Source: Vibrio sinaloensis DSM 21326 (lineage in GTDB: Bacteria > Pseudomonadota > Gammaproteobacteria > Enterobacterales > Vibrionaceae). From it: DNA of 43,164 nt. The notes beneath the pieces were generated by a model, which saw only the letters and a program-made list of their open reading frames with translations, did no database searches and was not told the DNA's origin. The stretch is from contig NZ_AEVT01000003.1 of the NCBI RefSeq assembly GCF_000189275.1, positions 1 to 43,164 on the forward strand, given 5' to 3'. The translations under genes were made by a program, and so were the position numbers. This document shows positions 26,312 through 34,340 of the stretch, piece by piece. Positions within the stretch are counted from its first letter, which is position 1. Every line of letters begins with the position of its first letter.

Positions 26312-26974
26312 ATGTATAACACAGATATGCCAAGTCGTGCCGAGCTACCGACAACCAAACAGCTTGTTCGCTCAACCTTTATTGCTCTCGTAACCGCTAT
26401 TGTACTGCTCATCACAGTCATTCTGCCTGCTGAGTACGCTATTGATCCTACAGGAATGGGCAGAGCACTGGGACTGGCTGAAATGGGTGAGATTAAGGCG
26501 CAGTTAGCCAAAGAAGCAGAAGAAGACCAAGCTAATAGTGCAGTCGTGGTTGCCACTAATACGGTTCAAAGTGAGCCGGTTAAAGCGGAACCTGAACTAG
26601 CGCCTCAACAACTTGAGGTGGTTTCTCCTAAACCTGACGTTGCTGTAGCAGTGGAGCCAGTTTGGAAAGACAAAATGATGCTTTCACTGAAACCTGGCCA
26701 AGGTGCGGAAGTTAAATTGGTCATGGAAGAAGGCCAAATTGCTCAATTTGAATGGGTATCGAAAGGTGGCTCTGTCAACTACGACACTCACGGAGATGGT
26801 AATGGAAAATCGATTAGCTATGAAAAAGGTCGTGGAGTTCCAAGTGGCGAAGGGGAGTTGGTAGCGGCTTTTACAGGAAATCACGGTTGGTTTTTCCGTA
26901 ACCGAAATGACAAAGTCGTTATGGTTATCTTGAAAACGAGTGGCGCTTACGCAGAGATGAAGCGTGTTCTGTAA
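26312..26974 (+). CDS. Transmembrane anchor protein associated with HupE
   Basis: A 220-residue protein with one membrane helix (about 20-41, STFIALVTAIVLLITVILPA), a Glu/Ala/Pro-rich linker (60-115) and a compact periplasmic domain (about 118-220) with conserved-looking SLKPGQGAEVKLVMEEGQ and FTGNHGWFFRNR. This type of gene is regularly found next to hupE and called only by its topology. It is likely an accessory to metal transport. AAAAAGGA precedes the ATG. The last gene of the rcnA unit. Confidence 0.75.
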   Translation: MYNTDMPSRAELPTTKQLVRSTFIALVTAIVLLITVILPAEYAIDPTGMGRALGLAEMGEIKAQLAKEAEEDQANSAVVVATNTVQSEPVKAEPELAPQQLEVVSPKPDVAVAVEPVWKDKMMLSLKPGQGAEVKLVMEEGQIAQFEWVSKGGSVNYDTHGDGNGKSISYEKGRGVPSGEGELVAAFTGNHGWFFRNRNDKVVMVILKTSGAYAEMKRVL

Positions 26975-26988
26975 TTAAACCGAGCTTA

Positions 26989-27017
26989 GCCTCTATGAAG
27001 ATGAGCTTCGTAGGGGC
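26989..27017 (+). terminator. Hairpin ending the metal gene cluster
   Basis: GCCTCTATGAAG and CTTCGTAGGGGC pair over 12 bp with G-U pairs around an ATGAG loop, 14 bp after the anchor-protein stop. The following bases (TATTCC) are not a clear T-tract, so termination may be partial. Confidence 0.6.
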
Positions 27018-27176
27018 TATTCCATATGACAGTTAGGTTACCTGAACCTCTAAATAAATCTTCTTAACGCGTAAACGCCTTTTATGGTGTTCTGGAGTCA
27101 ATGTAATGCCGAGAGGAAGGCCATATCACTCGTTAGCTGATAAAATAGATGCGTGCATTTAAACAGGTAGTAAAAG

Positions 27177-28067
27177 TTGAAAATTTTAGTTACAGGATCA
27201 GCAGGCCGAGTTGGACGTGCGATCTATATCAAGTTGATGAAGGCTCACCAAGTCGTAGGATTAGATAAAACGCCTTGCTCTACAGCAGACTATATCGGAG
27301 ACGTTCGTGATATAGACTTGATAACAAAGGCTTTAGAGGGTGTGGATGTTATAGTTCATACCGCTGCATTGCATGCACCGCACGTTGATTTAGTATCTGA
27401 CCTAGAATTTGAAGACGTCAATGTAAAAGCAACGGAGCAGCTAGCGCTATTAGCGGTTAAAAAAGGGATTAAACATTTCGTGTTTACCAGCACTACCGCT
27501 CTCTATGGTTTTTCTTCCACACCGGATGGCGTTGCAGGCTGGGTCAATGAAACGGTTACCCCGAAACCTAAAACGATTTACCACAGATCCAAGATAGAAG
27601 CTGAGCAGATTTTGGAAAACATCTCAAACCTGTTTAACTTACCTGTTACTGTACTTCAAATGTCGCGATGCTTTCCTGAGCCAGCAAATCTGATGGCTCT
27701 CTATCGTCTAACACGTGGTATTGATGCACGAGATGTAGCAAATGCTCATGCTTGCGCTATCGAAAAACGTCTTTCGGGGTTCAGGCGTTACATCATTTCA
27801 GGAAAAACGCCATTTAATAAAACATGTTGCGAGCAACTTTATCTAAACGCTGATGATCTCGTAAAAAACTATGCCCCGAAGCTTGCAAAAGACTTCGCAG
27901 ATAGAGCCTGGCATCTACCTAAAAGCCTCGACCGAGTTTATGACTCAAGTTTGGCGCAACGAGAGTTAGGCTGGCAGCCGAAATACGGCTATGAGAGTGT
28001 GTTAGATATGCTGGATGATGAGTTTGCAGAAGTGCTTCCTGCCACTAATATTAGTTTGCTGGCGTAA
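27177..28067 (+). CDS. NAD-dependent epimerase/dehydratase (extended SDR)
   Basis: A 296-residue extended SDR with the Rossmann motif ILVTGSAGRVGR at the N-terminus, VDVIVHTAALHAPHVD, the STTALYG serine region and IYHRSKIEAE giving YxxxK. It ends with a GWQPKYG segment typical of nucleotide-sugar epimerases. The substrate is not evident. The start is TTG with AGGTAG upstream. It is the last gene of module 3, and its stop codon lies inside repeat copy C. It is the second SDR in the ackA-associated region, though not closely similar to the one at 15.2 kb. Confidence 0.82.
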   Translation: MKILVTGSAGRVGRAIYIKLMKAHQVVGLDKTPCSTADYIGDVRDIDLITKALEGVDVIVHTAALHAPHVDLVSDLEFEDVNVKATEQLALLAVKKGIKHFVFTSTTALYGFSSTPDGVAGWVNETVTPKPKTIYHRSKIEAEQILENISNLFNLPVTVLQMSRCFPEPANLMALYRLTRGIDARDVANAHACAIEKRLSGFRRYIISGKTPFNKTCCEQLYLNADDLVKNYAPKLAKDFADRAWHLPKSLDRVYDSSLAQRELGWQPKYGYESVLDMLDDEFAEVLPATNISLLA

Positions 28068-28188
28068 GCTGTACAAAAATCTAGCTAGTCAACGAAGAAC
28101 TCGTGATTGCCCAGCAGTCAGTTGAGCTTCAGTAAAAGACACTATAGCCAGAAATGCAAAAGCGCCGGTAGCGGCTTGCTTTTGATCT
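28054..28188 (+). repeat. ackA 3'-end repeat, copy C
   Basis: The tail is the best-preserved copy in its coding part: AACGAAGAACTCGTGATTG, CCCAGCAGTCAGTTGAGCTT, CAGTAA reads NEELVIAQQSVELQ-stop with no frameshift, against NEEFVIAQQSVELL-stop in ackA. The right-end segment TTTGCTGGCGTAAGCTGTAC from 28054 is shared with copies A and B. The terminator is decayed (AAGCGCCG/CGGC..GCTT). It marks the right edge of module 3, after which ordinary genes resume. The rest of 28068-28359 holds nothing recognisable. Confidence 0.85.
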
Positions 28189-28359
28189 TCTTATGCAGAT
28201 GAAGAAAAGTTATAGATTCTGCTTTCCCTTCCAAGTTGCGACTTTCGGTGTGCGATGAACAGCTATCCTAACGTGCATCGGAAAATAAATGAGATTGCTA
28301 ATAGACAGAGCGTTGTACATGGTTAATATAAGAGGCAATTTTCGCTCTAATGGTTATCT

Positions 28360-28959
28360 ATGAACAAAGCCTTTGTAATTCGCGCTCGCGCGGCATCCAC
28401 TGATGCAAAAGTTTTCGTCGAGGGTGTCGGTGGCGACGCTCATTCTGAAATTCTCGCTCACGTTTTGATGAACGCAATTTTCACAGCTCAGTCGCATCGA
28501 GATGATGTCACTGTTTATCTGGTGATAGAGAGTACCGCAGACTTTTCTCGCACTCTTCGCTTTGAATCTTCTCAGCTTCGCAATATTGGTGGATTCCATG
28601 AATCTGCGTTGATCGCTTTGATTGCGCAAGCGTTGCAACATTCGGTTGGCATGAAAAAAGAAGAATTGCGTAATGTCTCTGATGGTTTAAGTGTCGAGAC
28701 CATCAGTTTCGAAAAGTTGGTTCAGCGCTTGGCGGAAGACTATACGCTCTACTTGCTGGATAAAAAAGGCACAGACATTTGCGATGAGCCTTTTGATGGC
28801 AATGCGTGTTTTATCTTAACGGATCATATTCCGATGCCGAAAAAGAGTTGGAACAGCTTAAAGCGTTTGGGTACGCAAAAGATAAGCCTTGGGCCACAAA
28901 TGTTGTTTGCTTCTCAGTGTATCGTTCTTATACATAACGAGTTTGACCGGCGAGGGTAG
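28360..28959 (+). CDS. trmY: TrmY-family (UPF0217) RNA methyltransferase
   Basis: A 199-residue SPOUT-fold protein of the TrmY family. The archaeal enzyme methylates N1 of pseudouridine 54 in tRNA. Matching features are RARAASTDAKVF at the N-terminus, CFILTDHIPM and the C-terminal knot segment KISLGPQMLFASQCIVLIHN followed by a basic FDRRG. Most bacteria carry 5-methyluridine at position 54, so the substrate in Vibrio is unclear. It stands alone, with a terminator-like hairpin about 75 bp downstream. Confidence 0.8.
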   Translation: MNKAFVIRARAASTDAKVFVEGVGGDAHSEILAHVLMNAIFTAQSHRDDVTVYLVIESTADFSRTLRFESSQLRNIGGFHESALIALIAQALQHSVGMKKEELRNVSDGLSVETISFEKLVQRLAEDYTLYLLDKKGTDICDEPFDGNACFILTDHIPMPKKSWNSLKRLGTQKISLGPQMLFASQCIVLIHNEFDRRG

Positions 28960-29033
28960 GGCTTGCAAAGCTCAAAGTTGTCTACGATCAGACGTGAATA
29001 GGCGAGATTACATAAACAGTAAACGATAGTCAT

Positions 29034-29058
29034 AAGCGAGCCTAGTGCTCGCTTTTTT
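29034..29058 (+). terminator. Terminator after trmY
   Basis: AGCGAG and CTCGCT form a 6-bp stem with a 7-base loop followed by TTTTTT. This resembles other Vibrio terminators in the window but is not an ackA-repeat copy, because no gene-tail sequence precedes it. Confidence 0.78.
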
Positions 29059-29160
29059 CCTTTCTCAAGCTTTTGAGTGCTCTGAATGGATTGATGTTGG
29101 TAAAGGGCAACCTAGACAGTGTAATTATGACCAACTTCTAGGACTTGGATGCATGTTTAT

Positions 29161-29550
29161 CCTGTGTTGTTCGGCGTGGTTGTTCTGTCTGGAGGACAGA
29201 AACAGCGCGTGTAGATAGCGATGGTCTTGGCGCAGCAAACGCCGATAGTCCTGCTGGATGAACCGACGACCTATCTCGATTTGGCGCATCAAATCGACTT
29301 ACTTGAACTGTTAAGAACTCTCAACCGAGAGCAGGGGCATACCATAGTCGCGGTGTTGCATGACTTGAATCAAGCATGTCGATATGCCGACCATCTGATC
29401 GCTTTTGCGGATGGCGAAATTGTGGCTCAAGGTAAGCCTAACACTTTGATAAGCTCCGACCTCGTTAAGCAAGTTTTTGGCTTAGATAGCGTGATTATAG
29501 AAGACCCAGTGAGTCACACTCCAATGATAGTACCGCGCGGAAATTACTGA
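29161..29550 (+). pseudogene. Remnant of an iron-siderophore ABC ATPase
   Basis: The C-terminal half of a FepC/FecE-type ATPase: signature LSGGQKQR, Walker B VLLDEPTTYLD, switch VLHDLNQACRYADH and the usual tail. The Walker A half is missing; upstream sequence does not continue it. In addition, a TAG stop (29212-29214) replaces the tryptophan expected in the QRxWIAM stretch. From ATG 29221 a 109-residue fragment could be made but would lack ATP binding. It is unrelated to vctC in detail, so a second siderophore transporter was once here. Confidence 0.85.
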
Positions 29551-29679
29551 AGTTGGGCGGTATAGAAGTAAATAACTTGCGGGAGTGTATCGTAAAAAAG
29601 CACATTCAAATGACGTTATTGAACGAAGTACCTTATAATCCAGCCCAGTGAAAATGGATTTTCGTTGTAAAGAGGGACT

Positions 29680-30453
29680 GTGAATACACTAGATTTTTTA
29701 AGTAGCTTGTTTGGTCAACTTTGGTTTTTATTGCTCGTAGTACTCCTACTAGGGCTATTAAAAAGCGCTAAGTTAAAAGGAATGCTCGGTGAGTACATTG
29801 TGAACCGCGCCTTGAGTGAGTTGCCAAACCCCGAGTACACCTTAGTAAAGAACGTTACGCTGCCAACGGAAGATGGCACAACCCAAATCGACCATATCCT
29901 TGTTTCTAAGTACGGTGTGTTTGTTATTGAAACCAAGAATATGAAAGGATGGATTTTCGGTTCAGTGAAACAGCGCTACTGGACACAGAAAATATTCAAG
30001 CACACGTTTAAATTTCAAAATCCGCTTCATCAAAACTATAAACACATCAAAGTGTTAGAGTCACTTTTGACGTTGCCGAGCGATCATTTTCATTCAGTCA
30101 TTGTATTTGTTGGCGAGAATAGGTTCAAAACCTCTCTTCCAGGCAATGTTCTCAAGGTGAACGGGTGTGTGAACTATGTTCGTGGATTTGACGACGTTAT
30201 TCTTACACAGGCGCAATGTAATCAAGCACTAAAGAAGCTAAGCGAAGTACGCCATACACCGGGCGTTATGACGGATATCAAACATCAGCGTCACATTAAA
30301 ACTGTTGTGATGAACAAACAGAGTGTTAAACGTTGTAATCGATGTGGCTCAGAGATGGTGCTACGCGAAGCCAGAAGAGGTCATCATATTGGGCAGTCTT
30401 TTTGGGCATGTTCAACCTTTCCCAAGTGTCGCTCAGTAGAGCAATGCTCTTGA
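29680..30453 (+). CDS. NERD-domain protein with C-terminal topoisomerase-type zinc finger
   Basis: A 257-residue protein. A membrane helix (about 10-28) precedes a NERD domain (about 33-150) with its nuclease-like residues in KGMLGEYIVNRAL, TQIDHILVS and FVIETKNMKGWIFG. A four-cysteine zinc finger of the topoisomerase type ends the protein (RCNRCGSEMV ... FWACSTFPKCRSVEQC). The start is GTG with GAGGGA upstream. The combination suggests a membrane-bound DNA-processing enzyme of unknown target. Confidence 0.85.
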   Translation: MNTLDFLSSLFGQLWFLLLVVLLLGLLKSAKLKGMLGEYIVNRALSELPNPEYTLVKNVTLPTEDGTTQIDHILVSKYGVFVIETKNMKGWIFGSVKQRYWTQKIFKHTFKFQNPLHQNYKHIKVLESLLTLPSDHFHSVIVFVGENRFKTSLPGNVLKVNGCVNYVRGFDDVILTQAQCNQALKKLSEVRHTPGVMTDIKHQRHIKTVVMNKQSVKRCNRCGSEMVLREARRGHHIGQSFWACSTFPKCRSVEQCS

Positions 30454-30513
30454 ACGCGATTGTCGATGACGAATCTAATATCTTGAACTTTCAACGTAAC
30501 TTGACTTAATTCC

Positions 30514-30538
30514 GCGAGCTTAAAGAGCTCGCTTTTTT
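30514..30538 (+). terminator. Terminator after the NERD gene
   Basis: GCGAGCT and AGCTCGC form a perfect 7-bp stem with a TAAAG loop followed by TTTTTT. Confidence 0.88.
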
Positions 30539-30679
30539 GCGTTTACGTTGGCTAAAATCAGGCTACATCAAAATTATTCAATAGGTTAGAATGATTCTGA
30601 GTCGAAATCAGACACTCGGTCGATAGTGAAAATGTGACATTGTTGATTCTGTTGTACGTTGTAAGAGAAGGAAGTCGAT

Positions 30680-31459
30680 TTGCACGAAGTTGCTTTTGAG
30701 AGTGATTGGGTTACTAGATTCGGTCGTTTGTGTGTCAAGTATGGTGTTCATCGACTGTCTGCAATCTGCGCCATCTTGTGTACCTTTGTATCTGTGGTGA
30801 TTACCTGGTCATCAATGGTCTATTTTGATATTCCAAGGATCGACTACGGTCTAATTGTTTCAACCATCATTCCTATTCTTATTTCATACCCTTCATTCTT
30901 CCTTGTGTGGAATTTAATTTTGCGTTTGCATCTTGCAGAGCGGGAGATGGCAAACATCGCCAATCACGACCCATTAACCCAATTGCCAAATCGTCGCTGC
31001 TTTGACCAATTCGTCGGTGTATTGCTGGAACGATGCCGAGACAGTGAACAAGGCGGAGCGGTTTTCATTGTCGACATTGATCATTTTAAGCAGTACAACG
31101 ACTATTATGGCCATCAGCAAGGTGACGTCTGCTTACAAGCTATTGCGCGCAAACTGGAAAAAGAGATAGAAGGCTTACCAGGAATGGTTGCACGATTTGG
31201 TGGGGAAGAATTTGTTGTGGTGTTAGAGAGCATATCAGCTTCTGATATGCAAAGTATCGGCAATCGGTTGTGCCGTACCGTTGCCGATGAACAGATACCT
31301 CACCAAGCGAGCGTGTTAACAGAGTGGGTGACAGTGAGCGTGGGTGGCGGATATAGCCATGACATACACGAGACACAGTGCATTGATGGGCTTATTTCTA
31401 TAGCGGACAAAAATTTGTACCAAGCAAAGTCTCAAGGCCGTAACACCTTTGTTGGGTAA
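30680..31459 (+). CDS. Membrane diguanylate cyclase (GGDEF)
   Basis: A 259-residue protein with two membrane helices (about 27-49 and 57-79) and a GGDEF domain (about 93-257) whose active site is GGEEF (174-178), a functional variant. The metal-binding IVDIDHFKQYND segment is intact. There is no RxxD inhibitory site and no sensor domain beyond the membrane hairpin. The start is TTG with GAAGGAAG upstream. It should make c-di-GMP at the inner membrane. Confidence 0.9.
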   Translation: MHEVAFESDWVTRFGRLCVKYGVHRLSAICAILCTFVSVVITWSSMVYFDIPRIDYGLIVSTIIPILISYPSFFLVWNLILRLHLAEREMANIANHDPLTQLPNRRCFDQFVGVLLERCRDSEQGGAVFIVDIDHFKQYNDYYGHQQGDVCLQAIARKLEKEIEGLPGMVARFGGEEFVVVLESISASDMQSIGNRLCRTVADEQIPHQASVLTEWVTVSVGGGYSHDIHETQCIDGLISIADKNLYQAKSQGRNTFVG

Positions 31460-31486
31460 GAATGTGGGCAAGGTAGTCGAGTTACC

Positions 31487-31975
31487 ATGAAACTTAGACA
31501 GATAAACGCATCAGATTTAGCATTACAGAAGCAGTTACTCTTGGTGGCCTTATGGACTCCAGACGATGAGCCCACTCCTCAACCTCATGTGTTAGAGGTA
31601 CCACACATTAAAGAGTTCTTTGTGGATTGGGGAAGAGAGGGGGATCTTGGCTATTTTGCGTTTGCTGAACAAGATAATCCCGCTGGCATTGTGCAAGTTA
31701 GGTACAAATCGAGCCCAACAAGTATGCATCGTAACCTGCCCGAATTAGCGCTTGCGGTGTTGCCTGAATATCGTGGTCAAGGTGTCGGATTGAAGCTGAT
31801 GGAGCACATTCTCGCTCAAGTCGAGAAGACTGCTGACGGAGTTCGACTGGGTGTGCACCCTAAAAATAAGGCAGCAATCAATCTTTATCATAGGTTTGGC
31901 TTTGATGTCTATGAGATTGCACAAAGTGGTTATCCGCAGATGGTTCGAATTCGCAATGCTAAGTCTATTAAGTAA
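31487..31975 (+). CDS. GNAT-family N-acetyltransferase
   Basis: A 162-residue GNAT protein. The acetyl-CoA loop is in PEYRGQGVGLKLMEHIL (about 92-108), followed by VRLGVHPKNKAAINLYHRFG, the usual last motif. The substrate is unknown. It starts 28 bp after the diguanylate cyclase and may be co-transcribed with it and with the next acetyltransferase. Confidence 0.88.
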   Translation: MKLRQINASDLALQKQLLLVALWTPDDEPTPQPHVLEVPHIKEFFVDWGREGDLGYFAFAEQDNPAGIVQVRYKSSPTSMHRNLPELALAVLPEYRGQGVGLKLMEHILAQVEKTADGVRLGVHPKNKAAINLYHRFGFDVYEIAQSGYPQMVRIRNAKSIK

Positions 31976-32010
31976 CGAGACTGGTCGTGAGTTTAAATTA
32001 AGGAATGAGT

Positions 32011-32538
32011 ATGGAATCCAATCGAATTAAACTTCTTCCTCCAAGTCTGGAGCTACAACCGCAGATGCTGCAAGCCATCCGAGAGAGCCAGCATGAGCTT
32101 GGAGCCTACCTGCCTTGGGTTCCCTATGCCCTTACCGAGCAAGAATCGATAGAAAACACTCAACAGGCGATAGCAAACTTTGCCAATTTTGAAGGGGAGT
32201 TGCGTTTTTCTATCATTGAAAAAGAGACAGAAAAATTGGTTGGTGCGATTGGGCTTATTATTCGCGACAAATCTGTCCCTTATTTCGAAATTGGTTACTG
32301 GTTAAGAACTCAGTGCGTTGGGAAAGGCTATGTTACTGAAGCCGTGAAGATGATTGAGCAATATGCGTTTGAAGAGCTCAACGCTCACAGAGTTGAAATT
32401 AAAGCCGCAGAAAGCAATCGGAAAAGTCGTGCGGTTGCGGAACGTTGCGGTTATGAGCTCGAAGCTACGCTGCGCAATGAACGTCGATTACCCTCTGGAG
32501 AACTCTGTCATACGGTCGTGTATGCCAAAGCTCGTTAA
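32011..32538 (+). CDS. RimJ/RimL-type acetyltransferase
   Basis: A 175-residue GNAT of the RimL/RimJ subgroup, which acetylates protein N-termini or small molecules. Features: LGAYLPWVPYALTEQESIEN, IGYWLRTQCVGKGYVTEAVK (cofactor loop) and AESNRKSRAVAERCGYELEA. I choose the Met at 32011 because AAGGA lies six bases upstream; the ATG at 32005 is too close to it. Confidence 0.87.
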   Translation: MESNRIKLLPPSLELQPQMLQAIRESQHELGAYLPWVPYALTEQESIENTQQAIANFANFEGELRFSIIEKETEKLVGAIGLIIRDKSVPYFEIGYWLRTQCVGKGYVTEAVKMIEQYAFEELNAHRVEIKAAESNRKSRAVAERCGYELEATLRNERRLPSGELCHTVVYAKAR

Positions 32539-32873
32539 TTATGTAGCTGATGAGGATCTGATTGATTCTGTTTGGCACGAAAATTAGACCATGCTAATGA
32601 TAGGTTTATTTTATTTCAAAATGTAAAAATAGATTTAAGTGATGAATACCTTGTTAGATGACAATTTCGTATAATATCACATTTCTATCGTGATTTTGAT
32701 AAATTGGTTTATAGATAAATATATTAATTAAACTAAAGGTTGAATCTTTTGGGTGATTTCTGCATAAAATTGTTACATTTGACTTAGTAACATAAATATC
32801 AATAGCCTGTATATTGATGTGGTTATTCGAATAATAAAAACTATTACCACAACATAATTTCGGTGTTTATTGT
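32539..32873. other. AT-rich intergenic region before the chemotaxis receptor
   Basis: 335 bp without a gene, strongly AT-rich and containing no clear hairpin terminator after the acetyltransferase. It presumably holds the promoter of the chemotaxis gene. I see no repeat, RNA gene or recognisable operator. Confidence 0.6.
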
Positions 32874-34055
32874 ATGACAGTTAAAAAGTTAATCACAATT
32901 CCAATTGTTTTAATTATCTTGCTTTTATCTATTAAAATTCTCCACATTGCGATATTCCAAAGCGCAGTTATTAATTACCTGGAAATTTTCTACCTCTCTT
33001 TACTATCATTTAGTTTGGTGTGTCTTTGTATCTGTTATTCACGAGTGGTGAAACCACTGAATGTATTTGGAGAACATCTGGAATACCTATGCAACTTCAA
33101 CCTTCGCCCTGGCCCGGTTTGTGAGTGGTTAGAAAACAACCCTGATAGGCAAGATGAGTTTGGCCAATTGGCACGCAAACTTCGTTCTTTCCGTGAGCCA
33201 ATTCATACCTTGATCCATCAGCTCAATGAAGAAACCGTTCATAATTTAGCGGAGAACCAAAAAGTCATTTCTGATGTCATTAAAGTGAACGGTGATAACG
33301 TGACACAAGATCTTGCGAACGTAGAACAAGCGGCGACAGCCGTGTCAGAGTTGGCGGCAACGGCTATCGATGTCGCCAATAATGCGCAGCAAGCACAAGT
33401 TTCGGCAAACCAAGCCATTGAGGTGATTCAAAGCAGTACCGAAGCACTCAATCATGCCAATGGTATCAGTGAGCAAACGCAAAACTCTATGCATGAGTCG
33501 AGTAAGATTGTAGATCAACTCAGGACGTACTCAGAGAATATCAGCTCGGTGGTCGAAATTATTTCGACTATTTCGGAGCAGACAAATTTGCTTGCCTTGA
33601 ACGCCGCCATTGAAGCCGCTCGTGCTGGAGAGCAGGGACGTGGTTTTGCGGTCGTCGCCGATGAGGTTAGGGCGTTGGCGGCAAAGACACAAGAAGCGAC
33701 AAACAATATTCAATCGAGCATTAGCGAATTACAAAGTTTGACTCAAGTTGCCAGTAATACGATGGAGAAAAACACTGAACTCATTGAACAGTCTAAGTCA
33801 ATTGGTGATGATCTCAATATTGCATTTGACGATATATTTAAAAAAGTCGAAGTGATGTTAGAAATAAACACACTTGTTGCGACAGCAGCGGTACAACAGT
33901 CAACGGTTACCGAAGAAATTTCGATGAGAATGGAAGAAATAAATACTTCTGTGAAAGAAAGTAAAGATAATTCGGACAGTATTACCGATAGCAACGAAAA
34001 TATTAACGGGCTAACAGGAAAACTATACGAACAGGTTTCAAGGTTTACCGTGTAA
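32874..34055 (+). CDS. Methyl-accepting chemotaxis protein without periplasmic sensor
   Basis: A 393-residue receptor. Two membrane helices (about 6-28 and 34-56) are separated by only a handful of residues, so there is no periplasmic ligand domain. A short HAMP-like cytoplasmic segment (57-115) leads to the signalling coiled coil with a complete tip (235-262: [20 protein letters not shown], then [15 protein letters not shown]). It lacks the C-terminal CheR-docking pentapeptide. It may sense a membrane or internal cue, or cooperate with other receptors. Confidence 0.92.
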   Translation: MTVKKLITIPIVLIILLLSIKILHIAIFQSAVINYLEIFYLSLLSFSLVCLCICYSRVVKPLNVFGEHLEYLCNFNLRPGPVCEWLENNPDRQDEFGQLARKLRSFREPIHTLIHQLNEETVHNLAENQKVISDVIKVNGDNVTQDLANVEQAATAVSELAATAIDVANNAQQAQVSANQAIEVIQSSTEALNHANGISEQTQNSMHESSKIVDQLRTYSENISSVVEIISTISEQTNLLALNAAIEAARAGEQGRGFAVVADEVRALAAKTQEATNNIQSSISELQSLTQVASNTMEKNTELIEQSKSIGDDLNIAFDDIFKKVEVMLEINTLVATAAVQQSTVTEEISMRMEEINTSVKESKDNSDSITDSNENINGLTGKLYEQVSRFTV

Positions 34056-34075
34056 CGAAGTTAATATTCAGTTGT

Positions 34076-34125
34076 GATAAGAATAAGCGAATCTCATGAA
34101 ACGAGATTCGCAAATTATTCTTATC
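34076..34125. terminator. Long hairpin between the MCP and YgjV-like genes
   Basis: Two stacked stems: GATAAGAATAA/TTATTCTTATC (11 bp) and GCGAATCTC/GAGATTCGC (9 bp) around an ATGAAAC loop, with only an AAA bulge. It separates converging genes, and its right arm covers the stop codon and last bases of the minus-strand gene. It probably works as a bidirectional terminator. Confidence 0.72.
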
Positions 34126-34339
34126 GTGTTCGAACAAGTTGTGCGATATGGTACACGTTAATCAAAGCGCAAAATGCGTTCATTACGACTACGGGAGGTG
34201 CGTGAATGAACAGGCCATACACGACGAACATCACGCAACCGACGAAGTTAATGTAACGTAAGCGCTTCATGTTGGTCATCAGTAATGAAATACCAACGAA
34301 CAGTGAACCTAGGTACCCCAGTAGTTCTACATCCAACAT
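34121..34339 (-). CDS. Small YgjV-like inner-membrane protein
   Basis: A 72-residue protein with two or three membrane helices (LLGYLGSLFVGISLLMTNMK, YINFVGCVMFVVYGLFIHA, PPVVVMNAFCALINVYHIA). This resembles the short end of the YgjV family. Its ATG lies one base after the deoD stop codon, so it is translated from the deoD transcript. Function unknown. Confidence 0.72.
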   Translation of the reverse strand: MLDVELLGYLGSLFVGISLLMTNMKRLRYINFVGCVMFVVYGLFIHAPPVVVMNAFCALINVYHIAQLVRTR

Positions 34340-34340
34340 C

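Noticed and set aside
29034..29058. A fourth decayed ackA repeat at the trmY terminator
   Set aside because: The stem AGCGAG/CTCGCT is similar, but none of the ackA tail sequence precedes it and such stems are common Vibrio terminators.
30680..31459. Degenerate, inactive GGDEF domain because the motif reads GGEEF
   Set aside because: GGEEF is a well-known active variant and the other catalytic residues are present.
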